From Phaeobacter porticola (GTDB lineage: Bacteria; Pseudomonadota; Alphaproteobacteria; Rhodobacterales; Rhodobacteraceae): a stretch of DNA of 64,000 bases. The notes under the pieces are model-generated. The model had not been told where the DNA came from, searched no databases, and was given only the letters and a program-made list of their open reading frames with translations. Every line of letters begins with the position of its first letter. Position 1 is the first letter of the stretch. Positions 1 to 8,424 of this stretch are shown piece by piece. The position numbers and the translations under genes are program-made. Location: the NCBI RefSeq assembly GCF_001888185.1, contig NZ_CP016364.1, forward strand, positions 1,922,001 to 1,986,000. The letters are read 5' to 3'.

Positions 1-2568
1 CGCTGCACAAAGACGCCGTGCCCGCTGCTGTCCGGGGCAACCCATGACAAGATGAACCCGCCATCCGATGTTGATGTGACCGTGACTGGGTTGTCTCGGG
101 AGTACCGTGCATCGCCAAACGTAAACTCATCCCCAATACTTGTACCGTCAGGGTCAATAATCTGACCGCGCTGGACATGGTCGTAAACCTCCCAGGTAAC
201 CAACACACGCCCGTTGGCCAGCAAGGTCGCTTCGGGCTCCCATTGACGGCTTAAAGTGGTCGTATTGATTTGAAAGGCCTGCCCCACCTCGGACCCCATG
301 GCATCATAACGCTGCCCATAAATGCCGCTACCGGACCAGACCAACAGCTTGCCGCCATCAGGCAAAACAACCACAGATGGATCTTGGACGTAGAGACTGG
401 TCGGCAACAACTCAACAGTGCTCCCTTCTGCGGGGGGCGGTGGTGGCGCGTCAATAGATTGTTCGTAGATACTGCCATTCTCATCCCATGTGAGCACGAT
501 GGAGCCATTGGGATATTGGTCAAGATCGAAGGTCGATGACCCCTCGGCCAAAATCAAAGTGGCATCCGTAAGGGCACTGCCATCCAGCGCAAAGCTCTGC
601 ACTGCCAAATTGCTCTCGCCATCAACAAGTGTCCGCCAGGCTACGGCAATCCCTCCGCCCTCAAGAAGGATCACCTTCCCTCCTTCGGCGCCAAACATAT
701 TTGTTGTCTGAGTACCGAGATCCAGCGTGCCTTCAGTGCCAATCACCGTGCCATCACTTGCGTAATGCTGGAACCGGAACTCGGTTTCATTATGCTCCCA
801 CAGCGCCATAAACCCGCCGTCAGCCATTGCCACAAGTTCAGGGTCCTTTTGGAAGCCGATCACCTCTGTGTTGATGTGGAATTCCATACCAACAGGGGCT
901 CCGTTTGCATCATAAATCTGACCAAAAATCCCATAGCTACCGTCTCCGCCCCACACACCACCTGGAGAGGCCCAAGCTACGACAAACCCGCCATCGGCGA
1001 GCTCAACAATCGAAGGATCCCGCTGGCTAGACCCCTGTGCCGTGTTGGCCAGAAAGGGATCCCCAAGCGCCAAGCCATCTGCTCCGTAGCGCTGCACAAA
1101 GACGCCGTGCCCGCTGCTGTCCGGGGCAACCCATGACAAGATGAACCCGCCATCCGATGTTGATGTGACCGTGACTGGGTTGTCTGCGGAGTACCGTGCA
1201 TCGCCAAACGTAAACTCATCCCCAATACTTGTACCGTCAGGGTCAATAATCTGACCGCGCTGGACATGGTCGTAAACCTCCCAGGTAACCAACACACGCC
1301 CGTTGGCCAGCAAGGTCGCTTCGGGCTCCCATTGACGGCTCAAAGTGGTCGTATTGATTTGAAAGGCCTGCCCCACCTCGGACCCCATGGCATCATAACG
1401 CTGCCCATAAATGCCGCTACCGGACCAGACCAACAGCTTGCCGCCATCAGGCAAAACAACCACAGATGGATCTTGGACGTAGAGACTGGTCGGCAACAAC
1501 TCAACAGTGCTCCCTTCTGCGGGGGGCGGTGGTGGCGCGTCAATAGATTGTTCGTAGATACTGCCATTCTCATCCCATGTGAGCACGATGGAGCCATTGG
1601 GATATTGGTCAAGATCGAAGGTCGATGACCCCTCGGCCAAAATCAAAGTGGCATCCGTAAGGGCACTGCCATCCAGCGCAAAGCTCTGCACTGCCAAATT
1701 GCTCTCGCCATCAACAAGTGTCCACCAGGCTACGGCAATCCCTCCGCCCTCAAGAAGGATCACCTTTCCTCCTTCGGCGCCAAACATATTTGTTGTCTGA
1801 GTACCGAGATCCAGCGTGCCTTCAGTGCCAATCACCGTGCCATCACTTGCGTAATGCTGGAACCGGAACTCGGTTTCATTATGCTCCCACAGCGCCATAA
1901 ACCCGCCGTCAGCCATTGCCACAAGTTCAGGGTCCTTTTGGAAGCCGATCACCTCTGTGTTGATGTGGAATTCCATACCAACAGGGGCTCCGTTTGCATC
2001 ATAAATCTGACCAAAAATCCCATAGCTACCGTCTCCGCCCCACACACCACCTGGAGAGGCCCAAGCTACGACAAACCCGCCATCGGCGAGCTCAACAATC
2101 GAAGGATCCCGCTGGCTAGACCCCTGTGCCGTGTTGGCCAGAAAGGGATCCCCAAGCGCCAAGCCATCTGCTCCGTAGCGCTGCACAAAGACGCCGTGCC
2201 CGCTGCTGTCCGGGGCAACCCATGACAAGATGAACCCGCCATCCGATGTTGATGTGACCGTGACTGGGTTGTCTGCGGAGTACCGTGCATCGCCAAACGT
2301 AAACTCATCCCCAATACTTGTACCGTCAGGGTCAATAATCTGACCGCGCTGGACATGGTCGTAAACCTCCCAGGTAACCAACACACGCCCGTTGGCCAGC
2401 AAGGTCGCTTCGGGCTCCCATTGACGGCTTAAAGTGGTCGTATTGATTTGAAAGGCCTGCCCCACCTCGGACCCCATGGCATCATAACGCTGCCCATAAA
2501 TGCCGCTACCGGACCAGACCAACAGCTTGCCGCCATCAGGCAAAACAACCACAGATGGATCTTGGACG
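1..2568. repeat. Tandem 1089-bp coding repeat, about 2.4 copies in view
   Basis: The sequence starting at base 1 recurs at 1090 and again at 2179, a constant period of 1089 bp (363 codons, in frame). Copies differ at only a handful of bases, for example near 96-98, 255/1344, 641/1730 and 688/1777. The repetition stops at 2568, where the sequence becomes unique 5' DNA of the gene. The near identity points to recent amplification or ongoing homogenisation. Confidence 0.97.
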
Positions 2569-2606
2569 TGCCCGTTTAAATCAAAAGAAAAAATGCTATC
2601 CGACAC
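1..2606 (-). CDS. Giant tandem beta-propeller repeat protein (5' part; runs off left edge)
   Basis: The frame stays open from 2606 to base 1, about 868 codons with no stop. The start is taken as GTG at 2606 because a GGAGAG Shine-Dalgarno lies six bases upstream; the frame is also open for 32 codons further upstream but holds no ATG. After 13 unique residues the protein consists of 363-residue units: two complete (about 14-376 and 377-739) and part of a third. Each unit has seven motifs of the type PDGGKLLVW, LANGRVLVTW, SDGGFILSW, LADGGFVVAW, MADGGFMALW, LEGGGIAVAW and YPNGSIVLTW, about 50 residues apart, which suggests one seven-bladed beta-propeller per unit. A proline run (APPPPPAEG) ends each unit like a linker. 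There is no N-terminal signal peptide, so export, if any, would need a C-terminal signal outside the window. A surface or adhesin role is inference from the repeat architecture. Confidence 0.75.
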   Translation of the reverse strand, partial: MSDSIFSFDLNGHVQDPSVVVLPDGGKLLVWSGSGIYGQRYDAMGSEVGQAFQINTTTLSRQWEPEATLLANGRVLVTWEVYDHVQRGQIIDPDGTSIGDEFTFGDARYSADNPVTVTSTSDGGFILSWVAPDSSGHGVFVQRYGADGLALGDPFLANTAQGSSQRDPSIVELADGGFVVAWASPGGVWGGDGSYGIFGQIYDANGAPVGMEFHINTEVIGFQKDPELVAMADGGFMALWEHNETEFRFQHYASDGTVIGTEGTLDLGTQTTNMFGAEGGKVILLEGGGIAVAWWTLVDGESNLAVQSFALDGSALTDATLILAEGSSTFDLDQYPNGSIVLTWDENGSIYEQSIDAPPPPPAEGSTVELLPTSLYVQDPSVVVLPDGGKLLVWSGSGIYGQRYDAMGSEVGQAFQINTTTLSRQWEPEATLLANGRVLVTWEVYDHVQRGQIIDPDGTSIGDEFTFGDARYSADNPVTVTSTSDGGFILSWVAPDSSGHGVFVQRYGADGLALGDPFLANTAQGSSQRDPSIVELADGGFVVAWASPGGVWGGDGSYGIFGQIYDANGAPVGMEFHINTEVIGFQKDPELVAMADGGFMALWEHNETEFRFQHYASDGTVIGTEGTLDLGTQTTNMFGAEGGKVILLEGGGIAVAWRTLVDGESNLAVQSFALDGSALTDATLILAEGSSTFDLDQYPNGSIVLTWDENGSIYEQSIDAPPPPPAEGSTVELLPTSLYVQDPSVVVLPDGGKLLVWSGSGIYGQRYDAMGSEVGQAFQINTTTLSRQWEPEATLLANGRVLVTWEVYDHVQRGQIIDPDGTSIGDEFTFGDARYSRDNPVTVTSTSDGGFILSWVAPDSSGHGVFVQ

Positions 2607-2805
2607 AATAATCTCTCCGCAATAAATGATCGCATGCTCACCGCAAAAAGTTAATTCTTCGTGAAACGCGCTAGGAATTTTCAGCGATATCAACGCCCCA
2701 AGTTATGTTATGAATTTTATAGAGCATACTATCAATCTAGACGAATCATTACTCTGTCGCCCGACACGCTGTCTCTCTTGCACAGATTATTCAGTCCCTC
2801 GCGAA

Positions 2806-2823
2806 GGCTTTGTTGCGCAAATC
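2806..2823. mobile_element. Possible IS5/IS903-type terminal inverted repeat remnant
   Basis: GGCTTTGTTGCGCAAATC matches the general form of the 18-bp terminal repeats of IS903-group elements (GGCTTTGTTG...AAATC). No IS5-type transposase or matching second end is seen nearby, so this would be a lone end. It directly abuts the IS66-type fragment at 2824. The assignment rests on recalled family similarity. Confidence 0.4.
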
Positions 2824-3051
2824 CTATGAAGGTCGTGCATCACCGGTCTCTTCTTCCGGCGCAAAGCGCGGATCGCGCAGCCATTTGTGGATCAGGTTGG
2901 TGTTCATCGAATACCGACGCGCCACCTGCGCAACAGAAACACACGGTGCCCGCGTCTGCCCGCAGATTGAAACCTTCTCTTCGTCCGACCAGCACCGCTT
3001 CTTCTGACCCTTCTCGCCCCCCATATCATCCCTCAAGATGTCTACTATCAA
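2824..3051 (-). pseudogene. IS66-type transposase accessory protein (TnpA-like), truncated
   Basis: A 75-residue frame carries a helix-turn-helix region, RCWSDEEKVSICGQTRAP followed by VSVAQVARRYSMNTNLIHKW and LRDPRFAPEEE, which resembles the small TnpA-type proteins of IS66 elements. The frame ends at TAG right next to the IS5-like end at 2806-2823. The partner genes (tnpB, tnpC) and IS66 ends are not seen, so it is a leftover fragment. It lies just upstream of the giant repeat gene and next to the prophage, which marks this as a region of past rearrangement. Confidence 0.6.
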
Positions 3052-3406
3052 TGGTGGATACTATCTGCTCACTCTACTAGCCGTTAGATCGGGTATGCCG
3101 AACGGATAAATCACTGTGGCAACACCCAACCTTGAACACTGACCTGCTGGCCTAAGTTAAGTGCTATAGAAACTATTCGGAAGTCCGATGCGGACATTCA
3201 ATTGATCCGACCCAGTGGCAGCAAAGTGCCGCACTGTGTGAGCTCAACGGCTCCGGAACCTCGCTATCGCAGCGAACGGCCGCAACGGCGGGCTGCGCCG
3301 CAGCACAACACCTCAGCTGGTTGCGTAATACTGCCGATTTTGCAAAGGGCGCTTCCTGCGCTTTGCTGACTCTGGAATCAATAAAAACTTGGATGCGCTA
3401 CCGTTC
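3052..3406. other. Non-coding stretch at the left border of the prophage
   Basis: No convincing frame on either strand. The only structure seen is an imperfect inverted repeat, GCAAAGGGCGC at 3342-3352 and GCGCTTTGC at 3358-3366, with a TTCCT loop. It lacks the U-run expected for a terminator of the minus-strand gene ending at 3407. No copy of the tRNA-Leu 3' end sequence was found here, so the left attachment site of the prophage is not identified. Confidence 0.5.
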
Positions 3407-4414
3407 CTAAATCAACGGCTCAGCCCTGATCGCAGTGCGATAGCCTCCGCTGTCGAGGCTGTGCTCTGCCTTAGTGATCAGCCACTCTCCGTCGACGTAG
3501 GACCGAAACCCGGCCACAGATAGCTTTGCCTCGGCCATCGCGTCAGGATCGCCCGGCATGGTGACAGATAGGCCGCGCCCTGCCCTCTTGAGCCGCTGCA
3601 ACTCCGACGCTGCGGCCTGCTCTGCTGCATCCTTGTTCGGGAACCGGCGCTTGAGGCGTTGCTTTGGCTCGCCTTCACCCGCGGTGCATTCGATCGGTTT
3701 GCCTTTGCCGTGATCCTGATAGACCGCAACGACAGAGCCCGCTTTCTCTCGGGTTGAATTTTGGTACTGCCAGCGACTGATCTTCTTCGGCGTGATGCTG
3801 AGCACCGGCATAGGTGCGCCGGATGCCGTCAGGCTTTCACCACGCTTTGCCATGATCAGTCGGCCATTCCCCGGCTTTGCGATTGCATCATGGTCCCGCG
3901 CGATCCGAGACAGGAGATTGATATCGCTCTCGTCAATCTGGTCGATATGAGACAGAGCCACCTTTGCCAGGCTCTCAGAAACCGCATGCTCGAGGCCATG
4001 CTCTCCCGCGATCTTCTGCACCAAGGCGCTGATCGTGGTCCCGCTGGGCCAGCTGCGTTTCTTCTGATCGGTCAGCGCGGTCTTGCCGCTTGAGGTTTCG
4101 CCATTCACCGACGCAATACCGGTGATCGTCATCTGATCCGGCGGCCCTCCGACAATTACGTTGTCCGCGATAAACAGACCCATGTATTTCAGCTGAAAGG
4201 GATATCCGAGCCAGACCCGGATCTCGGCCTCGGCCTTTGGCTCAGCCAGCCGCCCGAATAAGGTGGTGTCACTCAGGGTGATCTGCACATTGTCAGACTG
4301 GACACCAGCTGCGTCGGTCAGCGAAAGGCTGATCAGCCTGGGGGCCAAGGTGTTGCTGATGTCTTTTCCGTCCACCTCGACCCGAAAAAACTGCCTGAAA
4401 TCCATCAATCCCAT
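3407..4414 (-). CDS. D: Phage late control / baseplate hub protein GpD (P2 type)
   Basis: A 335-residue protein starting FRVEVDGKDISNTLAPRLISLSLTDAAG, typical of the P2 GpD family, which forms the hub at the end of the contractile tail tube (T4 gp27 counterpart). It is the last gene of the tail operon in transcription order T-U-X-D, as in P2. Its start overlaps the end of the X gene; a second ATG at 4405 (TGATG overlap) is an equally possible start. The C-terminal half (KISRWQYQNSTREKAGSVVAVYQDHGKG and GEWLITKAEHSLDSGGYRT) matches the family layout. The frame is intact. Confidence 0.9.
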   Translation of the reverse strand: MGLMDFRQFFRVEVDGKDISNTLAPRLISLSLTDAAGVQSDNVQITLSDTTLFGRLAEPKAEAEIRVWLGYPFQLKYMGLFIADNVIVGGPPDQMTITGIASVNGETSSGKTALTDQKKRSWPSGTTISALVQKIAGEHGLEHAVSESLAKVALSHIDQIDESDINLLSRIARDHDAIAKPGNGRLIMAKRGESLTASGAPMPVLSITPKKISRWQYQNSTREKAGSVVAVYQDHGKGKPIECTAGEGEPKQRLKRRFPNKDAAEQAAASELQRLKRAGRGLSVTMPGDPDAMAEAKLSVAGFRSYVDGEWLITKAEHSLDSGGYRTAIRAEPLI

Positions 4415-4626
4415 AGGCGGATCGCCTCCGCTTCCTTGGGGGTCTCAATTTCCGGCAGCCTGATCCGAGTGCCCAGTGGCAGCACCGGCCCCAGAGCCGC
4501 AAGCCCTGGGTTGGCCTCGAGCACGATCTCAAGCGCCCCGGCTATGCGGTTGCCGTAATGCCGCCAGACGATTTCGTCTGCGGTTTCACCCTCTTTAGAA
4601 CGGTAGAAGACTGCGGAGTCCGCCAT
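4405..4626 (-). CDS. X: Phage tail protein X (LysM-like)
   Basis: A 73-residue protein, MADSAVFYRSKEGETADEIVWRH... with a central GNRIAGALEIVLEANPGLA segment and LPLGTRIRLPE end, the compact LysM-like fold of the P2 GpX family. The ATG at 4626 is chosen over the adjacent ATG at 4629 because AGGAG lies seven bases upstream of it. The gene overlaps U at its 5' end and D at its 3' end, so the three are probably translationally coupled. GpX is a tail assembly component acting with U and D. Confidence 0.85.
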   Translation of the reverse strand: MADSAVFYRSKEGETADEIVWRHYGNRIAGALEIVLEANPGLAALGPVLPLGTRIRLPEIETPKEAEAIRLWD

Positions 4627-5008
4627 CATATCTCCTGATGCTGATCGTAAATTCCTGTCGAAGCGGAGCGCCTTGGGTCGCAAAAATGCGTTGCCCTTCG
4701 CTGACGGATTCAACCACCCAAATGCCAAGCACCCGACCAGTGCCAGCGACAAGCGGCAGCGGAAAGCCAAGCGAGGCGGTGCCGCGCATCTTGTCGACCT
4801 GCCCCAGCCCGCCCCGAAAATGCGGATAGATCACTCCCTGCAGAGTGATGGTGTCGGACCCGAACCCGGTGAACTGCAGGGCGTCTAAAGCGCCGACCCG
4901 CTCCTGTGCGGCCCAGCGGTATTCGGTCGAGCGTTGCAAGCTCTGATATGCAGCATTGTTGATGCTGAATTGATAGGTGCCGAGCCGCAGCATTGTTCCT
5001 GCCATCAT
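4595..5008 (-). CDS. U: Phage tail terminator-region protein GpU
   Basis: A 137-residue protein with the GpU signature: LRLGTYQFSINNAAYQSL near the N-terminus, then a GFGSDTITLQGVIYPHFRGG segment and a GTGRVLGIWVVESVSEGQ stretch. In P2 the U product takes part in tail completion next to the tape measure protein. It overlaps the last codons of the tape measure gene by four bases and X by 32 bases, consistent with a tight tail operon. The product is full length for the family. Confidence 0.88.
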   Translation of the reverse strand: MMAGTMLRLGTYQFSINNAAYQSLQRSTEYRWAAQERVGALDALQFTGFGSDTITLQGVIYPHFRGGLGQVDKMRGTASLGFPLPLVAGTGRVLGIWVVESVSEGQRIFATQGAPLRQEFTISIRRYDGGLRSLLPF

Positions 5009-7500
5009 GCGCCCCCGTATTGGCCATAATCATGCGCCTGGTCGTAAAGCGCGCCAGCCTGGGCCGCTCTCCCCCTGCGTTCCAATTCTTCGGCGATCTC
5101 GTTCGCCGTCATATGTTGCGCGTTGATCTGGGCGTAGATTGTTACCGGTGCAGCTGCCGCAGGGGATGGCGCGGGTTGTACTGCCGGGGCTATGCGATCT
5201 GCTGCCAGCTGAACCTGCTGTATCATGGGCGTCGACACGTTCTCCGCTTTGGACATTGCGGATCGTAGCCCGCCCCCAATCGCATCTAGCAGCGGTCCGG
5301 CGCGCTCAGACAAGCGGGCAAGCCGTTCGGTTGCATTGGCATGCGCGACATAGCCCCCTTTTGAGGTCCAAATCGTTTCGGGGCCCTGCTCTCCTACCTC
5401 GCGGAACCCACGGCCGATGCTGCCCCCCAGATAAGATCCAGAGACCTTTTTCGGGACAGCTTTGCCTGAGCGCGGATTTTGGGTCGCTGGGGGTTGGGTT
5501 GGTCCAGAGGGATCACCACTAGCCGGGGGAGCTTCCCCCGGATCCTCACCAGTCAACAAGCCTCGGATTCCCGACCCGATGTCCTGAATACCGGCAACAG
5601 CCCCAGCACCCTTGTCGCGCAGCCAGGACAGGCCATCCAGGACCGGCTGCAGCTTTCCCATGAGCCAGTCAAATTTCTCTGCAAGCGATTCGATCACCTT
5701 ACCTATTGCGGTTTTGATCTCATCCCACGCCGCAGAGATCCCCCCAGTGGATCCCAGCGCGTCGATCACTGGCTTGATTGTGCCGTTGTAGCCCTTCTGC
5801 AGAATAGACCCGATGCCGCTCACCACGGTGCCGATGGTCGCCTCGGCGCCCTCCCATGCCGTCGTGATGGCGTCCGTGACCCCCAGCTTATCCGTTACCG
5901 GCTTGATGACGTTGACCCAGGCGGTCTTAAATACCGAACCGATGCCATCAAGCACCGTGGTCAGGTAGCCCTTGGCCCCCTCCCAAGCGGTCGACAGGCC
6001 GTCCGCTGCAGCGTCCCAATCTCCGCGCCACACCCCAGTGATGAACCCGCCAACGCCGGAAAAAGTCTGTTTGACGTTCCCCCAGAGCTTCCCGAACCAA
6101 GGGCCGACCTGGTCCCAGTGCTTGTAGATCAGATATGCGGATCCGGCGATGGCTCCGACAGCAAGTCCTATTGGGTTCATCATCAGCGCACGGCCCACGG
6201 TGATAATGCCGGTTTTTACCAGCGCCAGACCACCTGACAGCACGCCCATCGCCCCGCCCGCGCCGGTGGCAAGCGGTACGAGCGCGGCGACAGACACGCC
6301 CAGCCGTGCAACCGCAAAGCCAAAACTGAGGACGCTGCCAATTGTCCGCGCGGCAAAGAGGCCGCCAATGATCATGCCAAAGTTTTCCCAGCCGCCGACC
6401 ATCGTGGCTACCTTGGAAATCACCCCGCCGATGGTGGTGGATACCTTACCCATGCCCTCGACCACCTGGCCGATCACCGGCAAGGCAGCCTCAAGTTTCC
6501 GCGCTGCGGTGTCTGCAAAATCGGCAACATCCTCGCGGTTCGATATCGCCCATGCGCTGAAGGTCTTCATGGACCGCGTCACAACCGGCATCAGCTCCGC
6601 GCCGATGGTGTTTTTCAGGCCCTTGACCGTCAATTGTGCGTCGAGTTGAGCATCGGCAAAGGCCTCTGCGTCGCGGGCGGCTTTTTCGCTCAGCACATAC
6701 CCCGTCTTGCGCGCATCTTCGCGGAGCTGTCGCAGAGCCTCAGAACCGCCGCCCAGCATGTTGATCATGCCAATCCCTGCACGGCTGAACAGCGCCGACG
6801 CGATGGCCGCGCGCTCTGCAGGGTTCTCGATGGTCTGCAGTTTATCCGCGATCTGACCCATGGCGCGCTCTGGCCCCATCGCAACCAGATCTCTTGCAGA
6901 CAAGCCCATTTGGTCCAGCGCCTTCTTGGCAGCGCCGGAGCCCTTTGCGGCCTCGCCAAGCCGTTTTTGCATCGCCGTCAAAGAGCTATCGAATGTGTCG
7001 GTTGAAACCCCGGAACGCTCAGCAGCGTATCTGTATTCCTGCAGTGCCTCGATGCCGATGCCCAACTTGGCCGCAGTTTTTGCAACCTGATCGCCATAAG
7101 ATGCGGTCGAGCTTGCCAGCACAAACACGCCAGCGCCGACGGCTGCGACGCCAGCACCAACGCGGCGGCCCATCCGCCCGAAGTTGCTGGTCATGCGGTC
7201 GAAACTCTCACCAACCCGACGGCTGTCGCGCATAGCGCGTTCCCAGCGTCGCTGCTTTCGGGCCAAAGCCTCCAAGGTGCGTTCTAGGTCTTCATATTCA
7301 CGGTCGAGCGCTTCCACCGACCGGCCCTGTTTGACCAGATCCACGCGCTGTCGCGACAGCTCTTTCTGCCGGGCCTTTACCGACTTGATACCGTCGCCAA
7401 TGTTCTCGAAGCCTGACCGGATCAGGCCAATGTTCTTTTTGAAGGATTTCTCGAGAACGCCGCCGATTGTGATGCTGGCGCTAAGGCGTTGTTTTGCCAT
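5005..7500 (-). CDS. T: Phage tail tape measure protein (GpT-like)
   Basis: An 831-residue protein. Residues about 30-95 form a charged coiled coil (KARQKELSRQRVDLVKQG, LEALARKQRRWERAMRDS), followed by the conserved tape-measure core with YGDQVAKTAAKLGIGIEAL. Several hydrophobic segments follow at about residues 375-460, then repeated WxxV/I helices (KTAWVNVIKPVTDKLGVTDA, KGYNGTIKPVIDALGSTGG) and a Pro/Gly-rich tail. It sets tail length and probably helps DNA pass the inner membrane. Its ATG lies inside the overlapping E' frame, so translation may be coupled to the frameshift product. Its length predicts a fairly long contractile tail. Confidence 0.92.
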   Translation of the reverse strand: MAKQRLSASITIGGVLEKSFKKNIGLIRSGFENIGDGIKSVKARQKELSRQRVDLVKQGRSVEALDREYEDLERTLEALARKQRRWERAMRDSRRVGESFDRMTSNFGRMGRRVGAGVAAVGAGVFVLASSTASYGDQVAKTAAKLGIGIEALQEYRYAAERSGVSTDTFDSSLTAMQKRLGEAAKGSGAAKKALDQMGLSARDLVAMGPERAMGQIADKLQTIENPAERAAIASALFSRAGIGMINMLGGGSEALRQLREDARKTGYVLSEKAARDAEAFADAQLDAQLTVKGLKNTIGAELMPVVTRSMKTFSAWAISNREDVADFADTAARKLEAALPVIGQVVEGMGKVSTTIGGVISKVATMVGGWENFGMIIGGLFAARTIGSVLSFGFAVARLGVSVAALVPLATGAGGAMGVLSGGLALVKTGIITVGRALMMNPIGLAVGAIAGSAYLIYKHWDQVGPWFGKLWGNVKQTFSGVGGFITGVWRGDWDAAADGLSTAWEGAKGYLTTVLDGIGSVFKTAWVNVIKPVTDKLGVTDAITTAWEGAEATIGTVVSGIGSILQKGYNGTIKPVIDALGSTGGISAAWDEIKTAIGKVIESLAEKFDWLMGKLQPVLDGLSWLRDKGAGAVAGIQDIGSGIRGLLTGEDPGEAPPASGDPSGPTQPPATQNPRSGKAVPKKVSGSYLGGSIGRGFREVGEQGPETIWTSKGGYVAHANATERLARLSERAGPLLDAIGGGLRSAMSKAENVSTPMIQQVQLAADRIAPAVQPAPSPAAAAPVTIYAQINAQHMTANEIAEELERRGRAAQAGALYDQAHDYGQYGGA

Positions 7501-7908
7501 TGATACCCCCCAGCCACCATTTGAACTGGCTGACGCTCATTGCGGTAATCTCGGTACGTGACCACCCGGTATGTCGGGCAAGGATCAAAACCCCTGCCCG
7601 GCAGGATTCAGGCGTCAGCCATTCAAAAAACCCAGCGCCTCTTGCAGCCGGTCGTAGTCTTTCATCTTGGCCACTTTGATTGCGTCGGGCGGCACCTCCG
7701 CAAGGTTTGCAATCAAGATCACCTCGGCAAGGGCGTTGTCATTCTTTCCCGTTTGGCGCGCGGCGATATGATCGCCCACGCTTGGCTCGCGCAATGTCAG
7801 GGTTGTGCGCTTTTCACCGTCGACGGTCACACCTTTCAGCAGGGAAACGGAAATGGAATCCTCTTCCCCGTTTGAGTGCAGGGTAAGGTAGTCAGGCAAT
7901 TCGTCCAT
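7422..7908 (-). CDS. E+E': Tail assembly chaperone E+E' made by -1 ribosomal frameshift
   Basis: Ribosomes reading E (start 7908) can slip -1 at the TTTTTTG heptamer at 7630-7624 and continue as EWLTPESCRAGVLILARH..., passing TAMSVSQFKWWLGGYQ, and ending at TGA 7424-7422 inside the tape measure gene. The extension has the short Trp-rich look of the P2 E' family and has no start codon with a ribosome site of its own. In P2 the same TTTTTTG heptamer at the same operon position is known to give E+E', a pair of chaperones for the tape measure protein. The mechanism here is inferred from heptamer, frame and gene order. Confidence 0.8.
7615..7908 (-). CDS. E: Phage tail assembly protein GpE
   Basis: A 97-residue protein, MDELPDYLTLHSNGEE...VDGEKRTTLTLREPSVGDHIAARQ...KDYDRLQEALGFLNG, matching the phage tail assembly chaperone E family (PF10109 type). 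It lies ten bases after the tail tube gene and before the tape measure gene, the same place as in P2. The in-frame stop at 7617-7615 comes three codons after the slippery heptamer, which gives the short product; frameshifting gives the long one described separately. Confidence 0.88.
   Translation of the reverse strand: MDELPDYLTLHSNGEEDSISVSLLKGVTVDGEKRTTLTLREPSVGDHIAARQTGKNDNALAEVILIANLAEVPPDAIKVAKMKDYDRLQEALGFLNG
7624..7630 (-). promoter_or_regulatory. Slippery heptamer TTTTTTG for -1 frameshift
   Basis: Read on the minus strand, T TTT TTG sits in phase with E codons (ggT TTT TTG) three codons before the E stop. It is the form X XXY YYZ needed for tandem -1 slippage and equals the heptamer reported for the P2 E gene. 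No downstream pseudoknot was worked out. Confidence 0.8.
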
Positions 7909-7917
7909 GAGAGCTCC

Positions 7918-8424
7918 TTAAATGCCCAGTGCTGCGCGGATCTGAGCGAGGCGATCCACGCCGCCGGTTCTGCGCACCATATTGATGATGTCGATTTCGG
8001 TGATCAGCTGACCACCGATGGTTTCCTTGAACGCCTCAAGCGTCATGTTGACGGTGAGGCTGGCAGTCTGACCGGGAGACCAGGTGCCCCGGTCAGGCTG
8101 GATGATCTTGCCGCGCATGTTGTGAATGACCGGCGTTACGGTCCCGTCCTCGCTTTCCAGCGCACCGCGGGCGGTGACAGGGATCAGCACCCCCGGCGCG
8201 ATGCCCCAGAGGGACAGCACGTCCGCGCTGTAGTTGCGCAAGACAAAACTGGTGGTCATCTTCTCGGTGCCCATATCGATATCGATGGGGCCATCCATGC
8301 CACCGGCGCGGTATTCTTCAGCGGCGATTGACGGGCTGGCCGGGGTGTAATCCCCGATCTCACCCGCAAAGCCGCGCCCGTCGACAAAGAGATTGAAGTT
8401 TTTCAGGATGTTCCGAATAGCCAT
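7918..8424 (-). CDS. FII: Phage major tail tube protein FII
   Basis: A 168-residue protein with the P2 FII pattern: NILKNFNLFVDGRGFAGEIGDYTPASP at the N-terminus, then GGMDGPIDIDMGTEKMTTSFVLRNY and a C-terminal EIDIINMVRRTGGVDRLAQIRAALG. It polymerises into the inner tube of the contractile tail. The start overlaps the sheath stop by one base, so the two main tail proteins are coupled in one operon. The length is usual for the family and the frame is intact. Confidence 0.93.
   Translation of the reverse strand: MAIRNILKNFNLFVDGRGFAGEIGDYTPASPSIAAEEYRAGGMDGPIDIDMGTEKMTTSFVLRNYSADVLSLWGIAPGVLIPVTARGALESEDGTVTPVIHNMRGKIIQPDRGTWSPGQTASLTVNMTLEAFKETIGGQLITEIDIINMVRRTGGVDRLAQIRAALGI

Noticed and set aside
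3342-3366. Terminator after the tail gene D
   Set aside because: The hairpin near 3342-3366 has no U-run in the direction of the minus-strand operon, so it is only noted as an inverted repeat.
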